DNA of 63,998 nucleotides, taken from positions 1-63,998 of the forward strand of contig JAHEJX010000008.1 in NCBI GenBank assembly GCA_024638645.1, in the 5' to 3' direction. The notes beneath the pieces are model-generated. The model worked only from the letters and a program-made list of their open reading frames with translations. It did not search any database and had not been told where the DNA came from. Position 1 is the first letter of the stretch; every line of letters begins with the position of its first letter. Below are positions 16,366 to 25,732 of the stretch, in pieces. The position numbers and the translations under genes are program-made. Origin of the DNA: Actinomycetes bacterium (lineage in GTDB: Bacteria; Actinomycetota; Acidimicrobiia; Spongiisociales; UBA5794).

Positions 16366-17682
16366 ATGGCGCAACATTCCATCGTTGAGTTGATATGCCG
16401 CAAACGTGATGGGGCCGAGCTCTCTCCGGACGAACTGGCATGGGTCATCAAATCGTTCACGAGCGGTGAGATCGAGAAATACCAAATGTCATCACTTCTG
16501 ATGGCCATCGTGTTTCGGGGCATGACAGACGGCGAGCTCGGCGCTTGGACCGAAGCAATGCTGCACAGCGGTGAGGTCGTGGACCTGTCGGACGTGGCGC
16601 TGCCGAAGATCGACAAACACTCCACCGGAGGAGTCGGCGACAAAGTATCAATCCCGCTGGCTCCCATCGTGGCAGCCTGCGGAGTCGCGGTACCAATGAT
16701 GTCAGGGCGCGGGCTCGGCCACACGGGCGGCACGCTGGACAAGCTCGAGTCGATACCGGGCTTCTTCACCAATATTCCTCCGGAAGACTTCGCCAAGCGG
16801 CTGCTCGAACATCAGCTCGTCCTGGCCGGTCAAACCGAGACACTGGTGCCTGCCGACAAAGCGATCTACGCCCTGCGCGACGCTTCGGGCACGGTGCCCT
16901 CGATACCCCTCATCGCTTCATCGATTATGTCGAAGAAGCTGGCCGAAGACCTCGACGGACTCGTGCTCGATGTGAAGGTCGGCTCGGGAGCGTTCATGAA
17001 GACCGTGGACGAAGCCACCCGGCTCGCCGAAACGATGGCTGCCATTGGCCGCAGCCACGGCACAGCCACCGTCGCCCATCTCACGGCCATGGACCAACCG
17101 CTCGGCACCAGAATCGGCAACACACTCGAGATCGAAGAGTCCATCGAAATCCTCCGCGGCGGGGGCCCGAGCGACATGATCGAGATCACGAGGACGCTCG
17201 CGGTCGAGATGCTGCTCTTGGCGGGTGTCGCTCGCGACGCCGATGCGGCCATCTCTCGAGTACGCCACGTCGTGAACACCGGACAAGCTCTCGACAAGTT
17301 CCGTGACGTGGTTGCAGCCCAGGGTGGAGATCCCGCCATCGTGGACGGTACTCGCCACCTTGCCGCCGCACCCCACAAACACACTCTGCACGCCCGGTCA
17401 GACGGATATGTAAGCCGATGCGACGCGCTTTCAATCGGCATGGCCGTCGTGCGTCTTGGCGGCGGCAGAGTGAAAGCAAACGACGTCATCGACCCAACGG
17501 TCGGAGTCGTCCTGGCGGCCAAAGTGGGCGACGCCGTTACGGGAGGCGACGAGCTCGCAACCATCCATTACTCCACCGCCGAAGCGCTGGCATCAGCACT
17601 GCCATTGCTCGAACGAGCCTGGTCGATTTCTCCAGATCCGATTGAAGTGCCGCCGCTTCTGATCAGCCGCATCGGCAGGTAG
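16366..17682 (+). CDS. deoA: Thymidine/pyrimidine-nucleoside phosphorylase
   Basis: 438 residues. The family signature KIDKHSTGGVGDKVS and the phosphate-loop SGRGLGHTGGTLDKLE are present, followed by the central glycine-rich domain and the C-terminal PYNP domain (HKHTLHARSDGYVS). It splits thymidine or uridine with phosphate into base and (deoxy)ribose-1-phosphate. The ATG at 16366 has CATACT six bases ahead, a near leaderless box. It is followed by punA, so purine and pyrimidine nucleosides are broken down from neighbouring genes. Whether thymidine or uridine is preferred cannot be said. Confidence 0.95.
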   Translation: MAQHSIVELICRKRDGAELSPDELAWVIKSFTSGEIEKYQMSSLLMAIVFRGMTDGELGAWTEAMLHSGEVVDLSDVALPKIDKHSTGGVGDKVSIPLAPIVAACGVAVPMMSGRGLGHTGGTLDKLESIPGFFTNIPPEDFAKRLLEHQLVLAGQTETLVPADKAIYALRDASGTVPSIPLIASSIMSKKLAEDLDGLVLDVKVGSGAFMKTVDEATRLAETMAAIGRSHGTATVAHLTAMDQPLGTRIGNTLEIEESIEILRGGGPSDMIEITRTLAVEMLLLAGVARDADAAISRVRHVVNTGQALDKFRDVVAAQGGDPAIVDGTRHLAAAPHKHTLHARSDGYVSRCDALSIGMAVVRLGGGRVKANDVIDPTVGVVLAAKVGDAVTGGDELATIHYSTAEALASALPLLERAWSISPDPIEVPPLLISRIGR

Positions 17683-17690
17683 CGGTTAGG

Positions 17691-17696
17691 TAGGGT
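17691..17696 (+). promoter_or_regulatory. Leaderless-type -10 box TAGGGT for punA
   Basis: TAGGGT is followed by seven bases and the GTG start of punA at 17704. Confidence 0.5.
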
Positions 17697-17703
17697 CAGC
17701 AAC

Positions 17704-18528
17704 GTGAGTTATGAGGCAGTCGAGGCAGCGGCGCGTGCCATTGCAGAGCGGACCGGCCGCGAGTCCCACGACGTGGGTTTGGTGCTCGGTTCAGGATTGA
17801 GCGCTTTCGCCGAGAGCCTCGCTGACTCGGTGTCAATCGACTCGGCCGAGATCGGGTTTCCCCAACCGAGGGTCGCGGGCCACGCCGGCAGAATCGTGTC
17901 CGCGACGATTGGAGGGGTGCGCCTTCTTGCGTCTGCGGGGCGGGTCCATACATATGAGGGGTGGGACCTGGCCGACGTCGTCTTCGGAGTGCGCGCCCTG
18001 GTGCTCGCCGGGTGCAATGTCGTGATCCTCACCAACGCTGCGGGCGGCATGGGCCCCGGCCTCGTCCCCGGCGACCTAGTTGCGTTGCGCGATCACATCA
18101 ACATGGTGGCCCGCAATCCTCTGGTCGGCCCCAACGACAGCCGCTTCGGGCCGAGATTTCCCGACATGTCTGCCATCTATCCGGCCGGACTTCGCGAGAT
18201 CGTCGCCAAGTCGGCTGCAGATGTGGGCATTGAATACAAGGAAGGCGTTTATGCCTGGCAACTCGGCCCGAGTTATGAGACGCCGGCAGAGATTCAGATG
18301 CTTGCCTCGGTCGGAGCGGATGTGGTTGGAATGTCAACAGTCCCCGAGGCGATCGCCTTGGCCCACATGGGTGTACCGGTCGTGGGGATATCGCTCGTCA
18401 CCAACCTCGCCGCGGGGATCAGCACAACGCCGCTCTCGCACGAAGAGGTAACAGAAATCGCCGGCGCGGCACGCACCAAGTTCACCGCGCTGTTGACCAA
18501 CCTCATTCCGCGGCTGGGCCGCACCTGA
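17704..18528 (+). CDS. punA: Purine-nucleoside phosphorylase, trimeric type
   Basis: 274 residues, the size of trimeric PNP. The phosphate site GLVLGSGLSAFAESL, the RVHTYEGW stretch, the NAAGGMGPGLVPGDLV loop and the base-binding GPSYETPAEIQML and VGMSTVPEA motifs are all there; the asparagine in LVTNLAAGI (N at about 244) is typical of enzymes for 6-oxopurines. It releases hypoxanthine or guanine and ribose-1-phosphate. GTG start with its own TAGGGT box 21 bases after deoA. Confidence 0.95.
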   Translation: MSYEAVEAAARAIAERTGRESHDVGLVLGSGLSAFAESLADSVSIDSAEIGFPQPRVAGHAGRIVSATIGGVRLLASAGRVHTYEGWDLADVVFGVRALVLAGCNVVILTNAAGGMGPGLVPGDLVALRDHINMVARNPLVGPNDSRFGPRFPDMSAIYPAGLREIVAKSAADVGIEYKEGVYAWQLGPSYETPAEIQMLASVGADVVGMSTVPEAIALAHMGVPVVGISLVTNLAAGISTTPLSHEEVTEIAGAARTKFTALLTNLIPRLGRT

Positions 18529-18597
18529 GCCGTCTTTGTTTGCGGGCGATAAGACCGTAACATCGCTCGTCGGTTCGACCCGAGGAGCACCAGACCA

Positions 18598-19362
18598 ATG
18601 AAGATCGTCGTCTGTGTCAAGCAGATACCCGATCCGGCGTCGCCCTACAAGCTGGATCCAGAAAACCATTTCGTCGTACGGCCCGAGGATCAGGTGCTCG
18701 ACGACACCGACCGTTATGGCGTCGAAGTCGCCCTGCAGCTTGCAGATGAGTTCGGCGATGAGGCTTCGGTAACACTGCTTTCGATGTCGCCCGGCGGGAG
18801 CCAGCAAGGGATTCGTCAGGCGCTCGCCATGGGAGCCGACGGCGCCATCCTCGTCGAGGATGCGGGCCTGCGCGGCGCAGATGCGCTCACCACCTCGCGA
18901 GTACTCGCCGCCGCCGCGAAGCGAGCCGCAGCCGATCTCGTGATCACCGGCACCGAGTCGACCGACGGCTATACGGGAGTCGTGCCGCAACAGGTCGCCG
19001 AGCTCATGGGCGTGCCTTCTCTGACTTTTGCTCGAAAGGTCGAGCACGTCGACGGCAAGGTGCGCATCGAGCGGCAGACACAGGCCGGCTACGACGTTGT
19101 GGAGGGGTCGCTGCCTGCTGTGCTTTCAGTGACCTCCGGCGTAGTCGAGCCTCGCTACCCGACATTCAAAGGGATCATGGCCGCCAAGTCCAAGCCGGTC
19201 GAGACGCTTACTGCAGCCGAGCTGGAGGTCACCCCATCGAGCGGCCAGTCGATCGTCTCTGTTGAGTCCGTCCCGGCTCGCGAAGCCGGCGAGGTCATCG
19301 AGGACGATGGCGAAGGCCACCTCAAGATCCTCGCCAAGCTCGAAGAAGTGAAGGTGGTCTGA
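18598..19362 (+). CDS. etfB: Electron transfer flavoprotein beta subunit
   Basis: 254 residues. Typical start [12 protein letters not shown], the AMP-binding region and signature [24 protein letters not shown] (split over about 120-143) and the recognition-loop leucine region [13 protein letters not shown]. EtfBA takes electrons from acyl-CoA dehydrogenases and similar enzymes and passes them to ETF-quinone reductase. The start has CGAGGAG ahead. The TGA stop shares one base with the etfA ATG, so the subunits are co-translated. Confidence 0.97.
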   Translation: MKIVVCVKQIPDPASPYKLDPENHFVVRPEDQVLDDTDRYGVEVALQLADEFGDEASVTLLSMSPGGSQQGIRQALAMGADGAILVEDAGLRGADALTTSRVLAAAAKRAAADLVITGTESTDGYTGVVPQQVAELMGVPSLTFARKVEHVDGKVRIERQTQAGYDVVEGSLPAVLSVTSGVVEPRYPTFKGIMAAKSKPVETLTAAELEVTPSSGQSIVSVESVPAREAGEVIEDDGEGHLKILAKLEEVKVV

Positions 19363-20315
19363 TGAAGACTTGGGTCTTTTCAACGGAAGCAGATGGAGGC
19401 GCGTCTTCGTCCGCGCTCGAAGCATTGACCAAGGCTCGCAGCTTCGGCGGTGACCTCGTCGCGATCCACGTTGGCGCAGGTAGCGAGCCGGCCCTGAACG
19501 AGCTCGGCGCGCATGGTGCCGCCACGGTCTTGCACCTCTCCGCTGACGTCTCTGCGGCCGCCATCGCTGCCGCAATGGCTGCGGCTTGCGAAACCGAGCA
19601 GCCCGACTTGATCATCTTCGGGATGGGCAACCTGGACCGCGACGTGGCCGGTCGTTTGTCCGCCCGCCTTGGCAAGCCGGTGCTCGCCAACGCTGTGGAC
19701 GTCACGGTCGACGGCGACAGCGTGCGTGTGGCGAACGAGATCCTCGGCGGCACCACCAAAGTTGTCACGCAATTCACCGAAGGCGCCCCGGCCATCACGA
19801 TCACAAGACCCAAGGCTTTCCCGGCCGAGCCCAACGGTGGCGATGCCCCGACTGTTTCCACCCTCCACGTGCCGGACGTTGGTCACGCCGGAGACGTTGT
19901 AGTGCTCTCCTCGCATGCTGAGTCGGCGGAAGGGCCTGACCTTGAAGCGGCTGCCGTCGTGGTGTCGGGGGGCCGTGGCCTGGGAGGTGCCGAGAAGTTC
20001 GAGATGATCGCTGAGCTTGCCGGTCTCGTTGGAGGCGCAGTCGGTGCTACTCGTGCAGTCGTGGACGCAGGATGGGTTCCGTATTCGTACCAGGTCGGGC
20101 AAACCGGCAAGACGGTCAAGCCCAGCGTCTATCTGGCATGCGGTATCAGCGGCGCCATGCAGCACCTGGTCGGCATGAAGGACTCCACAACGATCATTGC
20201 GATCAACAAGGATCCGGAAGCCCCCATTTTCGGAGTGGCGGACCTGGGAATCGTCGGCGATGTGCACAACGTGGTCCCGGCACTGATCGAGGCGCTGAAG
20301 GCACACGGTTCTTAG
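19362..20315 (+). CDS. etfA: Electron transfer flavoprotein alpha subunit
   Basis: 317 residues. The N-terminal domain is followed by the FAD domain with the family signature [20 protein letters not shown] (about 246-265) and [20 protein letters not shown]. It binds the redox-active FAD; the beta subunit binds AMP. Together with etfB it forms the soluble carrier for fatty-acid and amino-acid oxidation. A 383-base non-coding stretch follows. Confidence 0.97.
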   Translation: MKTWVFSTEADGGASSSALEALTKARSFGGDLVAIHVGAGSEPALNELGAHGAATVLHLSADVSAAAIAAAMAAACETEQPDLIIFGMGNLDRDVAGRLSARLGKPVLANAVDVTVDGDSVRVANEILGGTTKVVTQFTEGAPAITITRPKAFPAEPNGGDAPTVSTLHVPDVGHAGDVVVLSSHAESAEGPDLEAAAVVVSGGRGLGGAEKFEMIAELAGLVGGAVGATRAVVDAGWVPYSYQVGQTGKTVKPSVYLACGISGAMQHLVGMKDSTTIIAINKDPEAPIFGVADLGIVGDVHNVVPALIEALKAHGS

Positions 20316-20698
20316 TTCGTACTACTGAGGGGAAGCTCCGTCGTCCCCTTGCCTCGAAGCGAAGGACATTGCGCGAGCTGGGGAAGTGAGCGCGGCCGGG
20401 AGGCCACCCAGCGGCGAGCCGAGGCGGACGATGTCGCCGAAACGAGACACTGAGCAAATCATGCTTTGCTCGAAACGCAAAGGAACCGGTGCTTTGGTAG
20501 AAGCACCGGTTCCTAATGGAACCTTTCAGTTCCGGTCCGAGCAAGGCTCGGTTTGTCCAACAAGCATTCCCACCAGCTGCCTGCTGTCCAAAGAGGCCCT
20601 CAACCGGTGTGCTGACGAGGTGAGGCCTTAACGGCCCCCACCTACCACCGATTGTTGTGAGGACTAGAGGGTGTTATCGGCACCTTTCGTCCCCTTCT
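20316..20698. other. Hairpin-rich non-coding stretch between etfA and cdd, possible structured RNA
   Basis: No gene found on either strand. Perfect or near-perfect hairpins follow one another: GAGCAAA...TTTGCTC (20452-20471), a 14-base perfect stem (20481-20514), CCGAGC-AAG-GCTCGG (20537-20551), and AGGTG/GGCC...GGCC/CACCT (20618-20643). AGGGGA...TCCCCT lies near the 5' end. Signatures of tmRNA, RNase P RNA or SRP RNA were looked for and not seen. It may be a bidirectional terminator region or an unknown small RNA. Confidence 0.45.
20481..20514. terminator. 14-base perfect hairpin between convergent genes, likely bidirectional terminator
   Basis: AGGAACCGGTGCTT pairs perfectly with AAGCACCGGTTCCT around the six-base loop TGGTAG. 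It lies between the convergent etfA and cdd. No T run follows on either strand, so intrinsic termination would be of the T-poor kind seen in high-GC Actinobacteria. Confidence 0.4.
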
Positions 20699-21103
20699 TT
20701 AACCGCTGGAGCCCAACGATTCCGGTCCAAATGAGTGGGGCAGCAGCTCTGCGAGCGTGTGTTCACGGACCCCGTTCACTTCGTCCTGGACAAGCACCCG
20801 CTCCACGCCGAATTCTCGCATCAGTTGCCGACAGTTCCCGCACGGGTAACACTCTGCGACATCGAGGCAGCCCACTGCGACCGTGTCGATCTTGCGAACT
20901 CCGGCGGTGGCGGCAGCGGCGATTGCGGACGCCTCGGCACACACCGTGGATCCGTATGCGGCATTCTCAACGTTGACACCCTGAAACCAGCTGCCGTCGT
21001 CGGCGACTACGACTGCGCCGACACGGAACCTCGAATATGGGGCGTATGCGGATTCGGCAGCGCGGCGTGCTTTCGCTACCAGGTCGCGAGGTGAATCAGC
21101 CAT
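20699..21103 (-). CDS. cdd: Cytidine deaminase
   Basis: 134 residues, the short homotetrameric type. Zinc site: C in GSTVCAEASAI with the proton-shuttling glutamate, and CYPCGNCRQLM with two further cysteines. NVENAAYGS binds the ribose. It turns (deoxy)cytidine into (deoxy)uridine, feeding deoA and upp. The gene starts 15 bases after ftsY and probably belongs to the smc-ftsY-cdd transcript. Confidence 0.96.
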   Translation of the reverse strand: MADSPRDLVAKARRAAESAYAPYSRFRVGAVVVADDGSWFQGVNVENAAYGSTVCAEASAIAAAATAGVRKIDTVAVGCLDVAECYPCGNCRQLMREFGVERVLVQDEVNGVREHTLAELLPHSFGPESLGSSG

Positions 21104-21118
21104 AGGTCTGGTTATACC

Positions 21119-22126
21119 TCATTCGCCGATGAGGGCGTCGACGAAAGCCGCAGGGTCGAATGACACGAGGTGTTCGATGCCTTCGCCGATGCCGATGAAT
21201 TTCACAGGAATGGCGAGCTCTTTCTCGATGGCGACGGCTATTCCGCCACGGGCCGAGCCGTCGAGCTTCGTCAGGACCAGCCCGGTTACACCGACCGCAT
21301 CTGAGAAGGAACGGGCTTGCGACATGGCGTTCTGGCCCGCAGTCCCATCGACGACAAGGAGGACCTCGTCGATCGCTCCGGCTTCTCGCTCCAGTATGCG
21401 GGCCACCTTGGACAGTTCGGCCATGAGATTCGTCTTGGACTGCAGCCGTCCTGCTGTGTCGATTATCAAGACTTCGGAGCCACGGGCTTTGGCCGACTGC
21501 ACCGCGTCGTAGGCGACGGAGGCGGGATCGGTGGCTCCGCCGCCACCTACGACCGGGACCCCAACACGGTCGGCCCACGTGCGCAACTGCGTATCCGCGG
21601 CGGCACGAAACGTGTCTGCTGAGCCGAGCAGAACATCCTTGCCTTGTCCGGTGAGCATCGCAGCGAGCTTGGCAATCGTCGTCGTCTTCCCTGCCCCGTT
21701 GACCCCAACAATGAGCACGACCGCTGGTGCGCCCGCGAGCCCTAGCCGACGGTCACCCGCTTGGAAGGCACTCTTGAGCTCATCGATGAGGGCAGCCCGC
21801 GCCTCGACCCCATCGGCGGGGCTGCGTCGCCTGACACCGGCAACGATCTGAGATGCTGCCTGCACGCCCATGTCGGCGGCGATGAGGGACTCCTCCAGCT
21901 CCTCCCAGAACCCGGATTCGATGGCGCCGCCGCCGAGCAGCGAGTTGAGACGATCGCCGAGTGCTTGCCGAGTTTTCCCGAGGCGGTCGCGGAGGCTCGG
22001 CGGCGCAGCCGGCGGCCGCTTCTGGGTGGCCGGCATCGCCAAATCAGCCGTCTCGGAACGGCGCATCACCACGAAGCCGATCACAACTATCAGAATGACT
22101 GCAGCAACGATTGCGACGATTTCCAT
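21119..22126 (-). CDS. ftsY: Signal recognition particle receptor FtsY
   Basis: 335 residues. An N-terminal membrane span (IVAIVAAVILIVVIGFVVM, residues 3-21) replaces the long acidic A domain of E. coli, as usual in Actinobacteria. The NG domain follows: GVNGAGKTTTIAKLA (G1), DTFRAAA, DTAGRLQ (G3), TKLDGSARGG (G4), IGIGEGIEHL. It docks Ffh-ribosome complexes at the membrane. It starts 14 bases after smc. Confidence 0.97.
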   Translation of the reverse strand: MEIVAIVAAVILIVVIGFVVMRRSETADLAMPATQKRPPAAPPSLRDRLGKTRQALGDRLNSLLGGGAIESGFWEELEESLIAADMGVQAASQIVAGVRRRSPADGVEARAALIDELKSAFQAGDRRLGLAGAPAVVLIVGVNGAGKTTTIAKLAAMLTGQGKDVLLGSADTFRAAADTQLRTWADRVGVPVVGGGGATDPASVAYDAVQSAKARGSEVLIIDTAGRLQSKTNLMAELSKVARILEREAGAIDEVLLVVDGTAGQNAMSQARSFSDAVGVTGLVLTKLDGSARGGIAVAIEKELAIPVKFIGIGEGIEHLVSFDPAAFVDALIGE

Positions 22127-22140
22127 TGGCGTGGCTCTCG

Positions 22141-25100
22141 CTAGACCTTGGCGTGTTCCAAACGCTGCGACAGCACCTGCGACGAACCGCCCGGCTCCAT
22201 GGTCACCCCGTAAAGGATGTCTGCAGCCTCCATGGTCTGCTGCTGGTGCGTGATGATCACCAGCTGGGCTGATTCCCGCAGGGTGCCGACCAACCTGAGG
22301 AAGCGCCGCAAGTTGGCGTCATCGAGGGCTGCCTCGACCTCGTCGAGCACGTAGAACGGGCTGGGACGGGACCGAAAGACGGCGAATAGGAAAGCAAGGG
22401 CGGCCAGCGAGCGCTCCCCACCGGAGAGCAGGCTGAGGCGACTGACCTTTTTCCCATGTGGCTGAGCTGTGATCTCGACACCGGTCTCGAGGGGGTTGTC
22501 CGGGTCAAGGAGTCGCAGTGTGCCCCGACCACCGGGGAACACGAGTGCGAAGTTCTCCTGGTAGAAGGCTGCAATCTCATCGAAGGCCTGCATGAACATG
22601 ACGGCCATTTCGTCGTCGAGTGCCTTGATGACCTTACGCAGTTCCGTGCGGGACTCCTCGAGATCCTGCAGCTGAGTTTCGAGCGTCTCGGCTCGTTCCG
22701 ACAGCTCGGCGTACTCGGCTGCGGCAAGCGGGTTGATGGGCCCCATCCGGCGGAGCTGCGCTTCGAGCGTGGCGAGCAACTCGTTCGGGTCGCCTTCGTC
22801 GAGGAAATCGGGCTCTACGGCTGCCAGGGCCACTTCCGCGGAGGAATCCGCTTCGCGGCGGAGCCCCTCGGCAACTGATTCGTGACGGACGCGCATCTCC
22901 GCAAGCTGGATGGCAAGCTCGCTCAAGCGCTCCTTGGCGCGACCTGTTGCCTGCTCCAGTTGGCGACGGCGTCGCTCGGCGATCTCCAGCTCCTGTCCGG
23001 CCGCACCGGCCTGGGCCCGCAACTCACGCTGGCGCCCTCGCAGCTCCTCGATTTGGTTGCGCGTCGCGGCCAAGGCTTCCCGGCCCTCGTCTTCAATCTT
23101 CTGGAGGTCCTCGATCTCAGCGGGATCAACAGGCGCGTCGTCGAGGTTCGCCAGTTCCCGTTCAATCGCTTCGAGCCGGCCATCGAGGAGGGTACGACGC
23201 TCGACGGCTGTGGCGAGTGCCGCCGCTGCCTTCTGGGCCAGCCGGCGCTCCTCGTTGCGCTTGGTTGTGACATCCTGCCTGCGGGCATTGAGAGCTTCCC
23301 ACGCCTTCTGACGAGCCTGTTCTTCACCCTCGAACTCTGCCACCCGAAGCCGGAGCTGACTAATGCGCTCCTCGCGAACCGAACCAGCTTGCGCAATGGC
23401 GGCGAGGCGAGCTTCGAGTCGCTGCAATTCCGCCTCACCGGCTGCCCGGGAACGTCCGTTCAATCCGAGCGCCTCCGTATGGCCTGCCAACCTTGCTTCG
23501 AGGGCTTCTAGTTTCTCCAGACTCTCCCGTTCCGCCTGCCGAGCCACGTCGAAGTCACGTCTTGCAGTGTTGGCTGCACTGTCAGCCCTGGCCAGCGCTG
23601 TCGTTGCCGAGTCTGCAGCGATTTGAGCTGCCTCCAGCGCGGCGTGGCCTGCGCCGTCCGGCGTCGCAAGCACCATGCCTGATCGGGAGAGCAAGTCGCC
23701 TTCGGGCGTCACCGCCCGGATCTCAGGGTGACGGTTGACCAGGTCCCAGCCGGCGGACCAGCCCTCGACGAGAAGAACGTCACCGAGCAGAGACGTCGCT
23801 ATGTCGTAGTCGGCGCTGGGACCGAGCTCATCGACAAGAGGGACCAAACCGAGACGATCTGCGATCTCTCTCGCAGACGGCGTTTCCGCCGGCTCAAGGG
23901 AAATCAACGTCACGCCGCCGAGTCCATGGGACTTCAAAGAAGCTGCTACAGCAGCCACTCCGCCGCTGCTCTCAGTGACGAGGGCTTCGCTCAACGCACC
24001 GAGTGCGGCATCAACTGCGGAGGCGAGCTCTTCAGGAACATCGAGTTGCGAAACCACAGGCCCGATGACCTCGCGCGCACGGAGAGCCTTCCTGCGGGCT
24101 TCAGGGTCGCCCAGACCGGTGAGCGCACTTTCCAAGGCCTCCGCCCTCGCCTTTGCCCTTGCCAGCTCGACGTTGGCTTGCTGCCGCAGGGCTTCGGCGG
24201 TTTCCCAAACCTCCTGGGCCGTAGCGGCCGCGTGGTGACGCTTCTCCTGTTCGGCCATCACCGGGCCGAGGGCGGCATCTGCCGCCTTGACCTCGTTGTT
24301 GAGCTCCGCAGCCTTGGCACTCTCATCCTCGATCCGGTCGGCGACCAGCGCCTGGCGAGCAGACAGTTGTTCGCTCTCAGCTGAGTCACGTTGGGCGGCG
24401 GTTTCGAGGGCTCGCAGGTCGCCGCGCAAGTTGGCAACGACGCCCTCGGTCGGCAATTGAATCTGTTCGGCCAGTGCCCGCTCTTCGTCATCGAGCTCAG
24501 CGAGCGACAACTGCCGAACCTCAGCCTGCTGGGTCGCATCTCGTTCAGCGACGTGCGATGCCTCAACCTGGGCGATGAGCGTCGCCCGCTCTTCAGCGAG
24601 ATCGCGGCGCCGAGCATCGGCACCGAAGGCCTTGCTCTCGAGCGCCGAGCGGCGTTCCTTGGCCACTAGGACCGCGCCCTGGATGCGCTCACTCGTTGCT
24701 TCGAGGCGAGCCGCCGCCGCGGTATCACGTTCGAGTGCAGAGCCGACATCACCTGCTGCCTCGGACAGCCCGATGAGGTCGGTTGCGAGCTTGGTCAGCT
24801 CACTGTTGTCATTCTCCAACCGGGCCTGGAGCTCCTCCCGTTGCGCGGTGGCCTCCTTTGTGCGCCGGTCGAGGTCGCGCAGCGACTCTCCTGCCAGCCA
24901 AAGACGAAGCGAAACGGCATTGGCCTTGACGTCGTCATATCGCATAGCAGCGTTGGCCTGCCGTTTGAGGGGGCGCAGGCGTTTGCGATGCTCTTCGAGG
25001 AGATCCTGCAAACGTGACACGTCGATTCCGGTCTGCTCGAGGCGCCGGATCGAACGATCGCGCCGGGCGCGGTGTTTGGTGATACCAGCGGCCTCTTCGA

Positions 25101-25581
25101 TGATGACCCTGTGCTCGTCGGGGCGTGCGTTGAGTACTTCGCCAATCTGGCCCTGGCTGACGAGCACATGTTGGTGGCGCCCTACTCCGGTGTCTGAGAG
25201 AAGCTCCTGGATGTCGAGAAGGCGGCACACGGCACCGTTGAGCTGGTATTCAGAGGTCCCGTCGCGGTGCAGGCGTCTGGTGACGGTGATCTCGGCAAGA
25301 TCGATGGGTAGCAACCCAGCATCGTTGGTAAAGGTGATGGACACCTCAGCGCGGCCGAGGGCGGGACGGGTAGCCGTGCCGGCGAAGATCACGTCGGACA
25401 TCTGCTGCGTGCGCAGCGAGCTAACCGCCTGGGTACCGAGGCACCAAGCGACTGCATCGAGCAGATTCGACTTCCCCGTGCCGTTTGGACCTACAACGAC
25501 ATTCACACCAGACCCAAATTCGAGCCTGGTGCGATCGGCAAAGGACTTGAAGCCCACCAGCGATAACGTCTTTAGTAGCAA
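22141..25581 (-). CDS. smc: Chromosome segregation ATPase SMC
   Basis: 1146 residues. Walker A GPNGTGKS (31-38), Q loop, about 300 residues of coiled coil, hinge near 470-640 (QLDVPEELASAVDAALGAL, SHGLGGVTLISLE), second coiled coil, then signature SLLSGGERSLAALA and Walker B FYVLDEVEAALDD. It compacts and separates chromosomes with ScpAB, which are not in this window. The start is TTG at 25581, right before the universal KTLSLVGFKSF; TAAGCT lies nine bases upstream. Confidence 0.97.
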   Translation of the reverse strand: MLLKTLSLVGFKSFADRTRLEFGSGVNVVVGPNGTGKSNLLDAVAWCLGTQAVSSLRTQQMSDVIFAGTATRPALGRAEVSITFTNDAGLLPIDLAEITVTRRLHRDGTSEYQLNGAVCRLLDIQELLSDTGVGRHQHVLVSQGQIGEVLNARPDEHRVIIEEAAGITKHRARRDRSIRRLEQTGIDVSRLQDLLEEHRKRLRPLKRQANAAMRYDDVKANAVSLRLWLAGESLRDLDRRTKEATAQREELQARLENDNSELTKLATDLIGLSEAAGDVGSALERDTAAAARLEATSERIQGAVLVAKERRSALESKAFGADARRRDLAEERATLIAQVEASHVAERDATQQAEVRQLSLAELDDEERALAEQIQLPTEGVVANLRGDLRALETAAQRDSAESEQLSARQALVADRIEDESAKAAELNNEVKAADAALGPVMAEQEKRHHAAATAQEVWETAEALRQQANVELARAKARAEALESALTGLGDPEARRKALRAREVIGPVVSQLDVPEELASAVDAALGALSEALVTESSGGVAAVAASLKSHGLGGVTLISLEPAETPSAREIADRLGLVPLVDELGPSADYDIATSLLGDVLLVEGWSAGWDLVNRHPEIRAVTPEGDLLSRSGMVLATPDGAGHAALEAAQIAADSATTALARADSAANTARRDFDVARQAERESLEKLEALEARLAGHTEALGLNGRSRAAGEAELQRLEARLAAIAQAGSVREERISQLRLRVAEFEGEEQARQKAWEALNARRQDVTTKRNEERRLAQKAAAALATAVERRTLLDGRLEAIERELANLDDAPVDPAEIEDLQKIEDEGREALAATRNQIEELRGRQRELRAQAGAAGQELEIAERRRRQLEQATGRAKERLSELAIQLAEMRVRHESVAEGLRREADSSAEVALAAVEPDFLDEGDPNELLATLEAQLRRMGPINPLAAAEYAELSERAETLETQLQDLEESRTELRKVIKALDDEMAVMFMQAFDEIAAFYQENFALVFPGGRGTLRLLDPDNPLETGVEITAQPHGKKVSRLSLLSGGERSLAALAFLFAVFRSRPSPFYVLDEVEAALDDANLRRFLRLVGTLRESAQLVIITHQQQTMEAADILYGVTMEPGGSSQVLSQRLEHAKV

Positions 25582-25590
25582 GGCGCAGCG

Positions 25591-25596
25591 AGCTTA
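25591..25596 (-). promoter_or_regulatory. Leaderless-type -10 box TAAGCT for smc
   Basis: Minus-strand TAAGCT is followed by nine bases and the TTG start at 25581; no ribosome site is seen. Confidence 0.4.
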
Positions 25597-25718
25597 CCAG
25601 CGCAAACTACATGCGTGTTGTTTCCCGGCGGCCGCGAGCCGTTGCCTCTTCACGCTTTGCCGGCCCGACTACGAGATCCGATTGCGTGATACAGCAGATC
25701 GTGTGGGCGTTCGAGCCC

Positions 25719-25724
25719 TACACT
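25719..25724 (+). promoter_or_regulatory. Leaderless-type -10 box TACACT
   Basis: TACACT is followed by eight bases and the ATG at 25733 of the aminotransferase; this also fixes that start inside a much longer open frame. Confidence 0.5.
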
Positions 25725-25732
25725 CCGACGCC

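Noticed and set aside
19380..20306. Long minus-strand open frame opposite etfA
   Set aside because: Shadow of etfA; no start signal or recognisable domain.
20316..20698. tmRNA, RNase P RNA, 4.5S RNA or tRNA
   Set aside because: The T-loop GGTTCGA with a CCA-type end, the RNase P core and the SRP tetraloop core were searched for by eye and not found.
24575..25732. 386 extra in-frame codons upstream of the aminotransferase on the plus strand
   Set aside because: They lie antisense to smc, are rich in Arg/Ser as GC-rich shadow frames are, and the family start plus a TACACT box fix the start at 25733.
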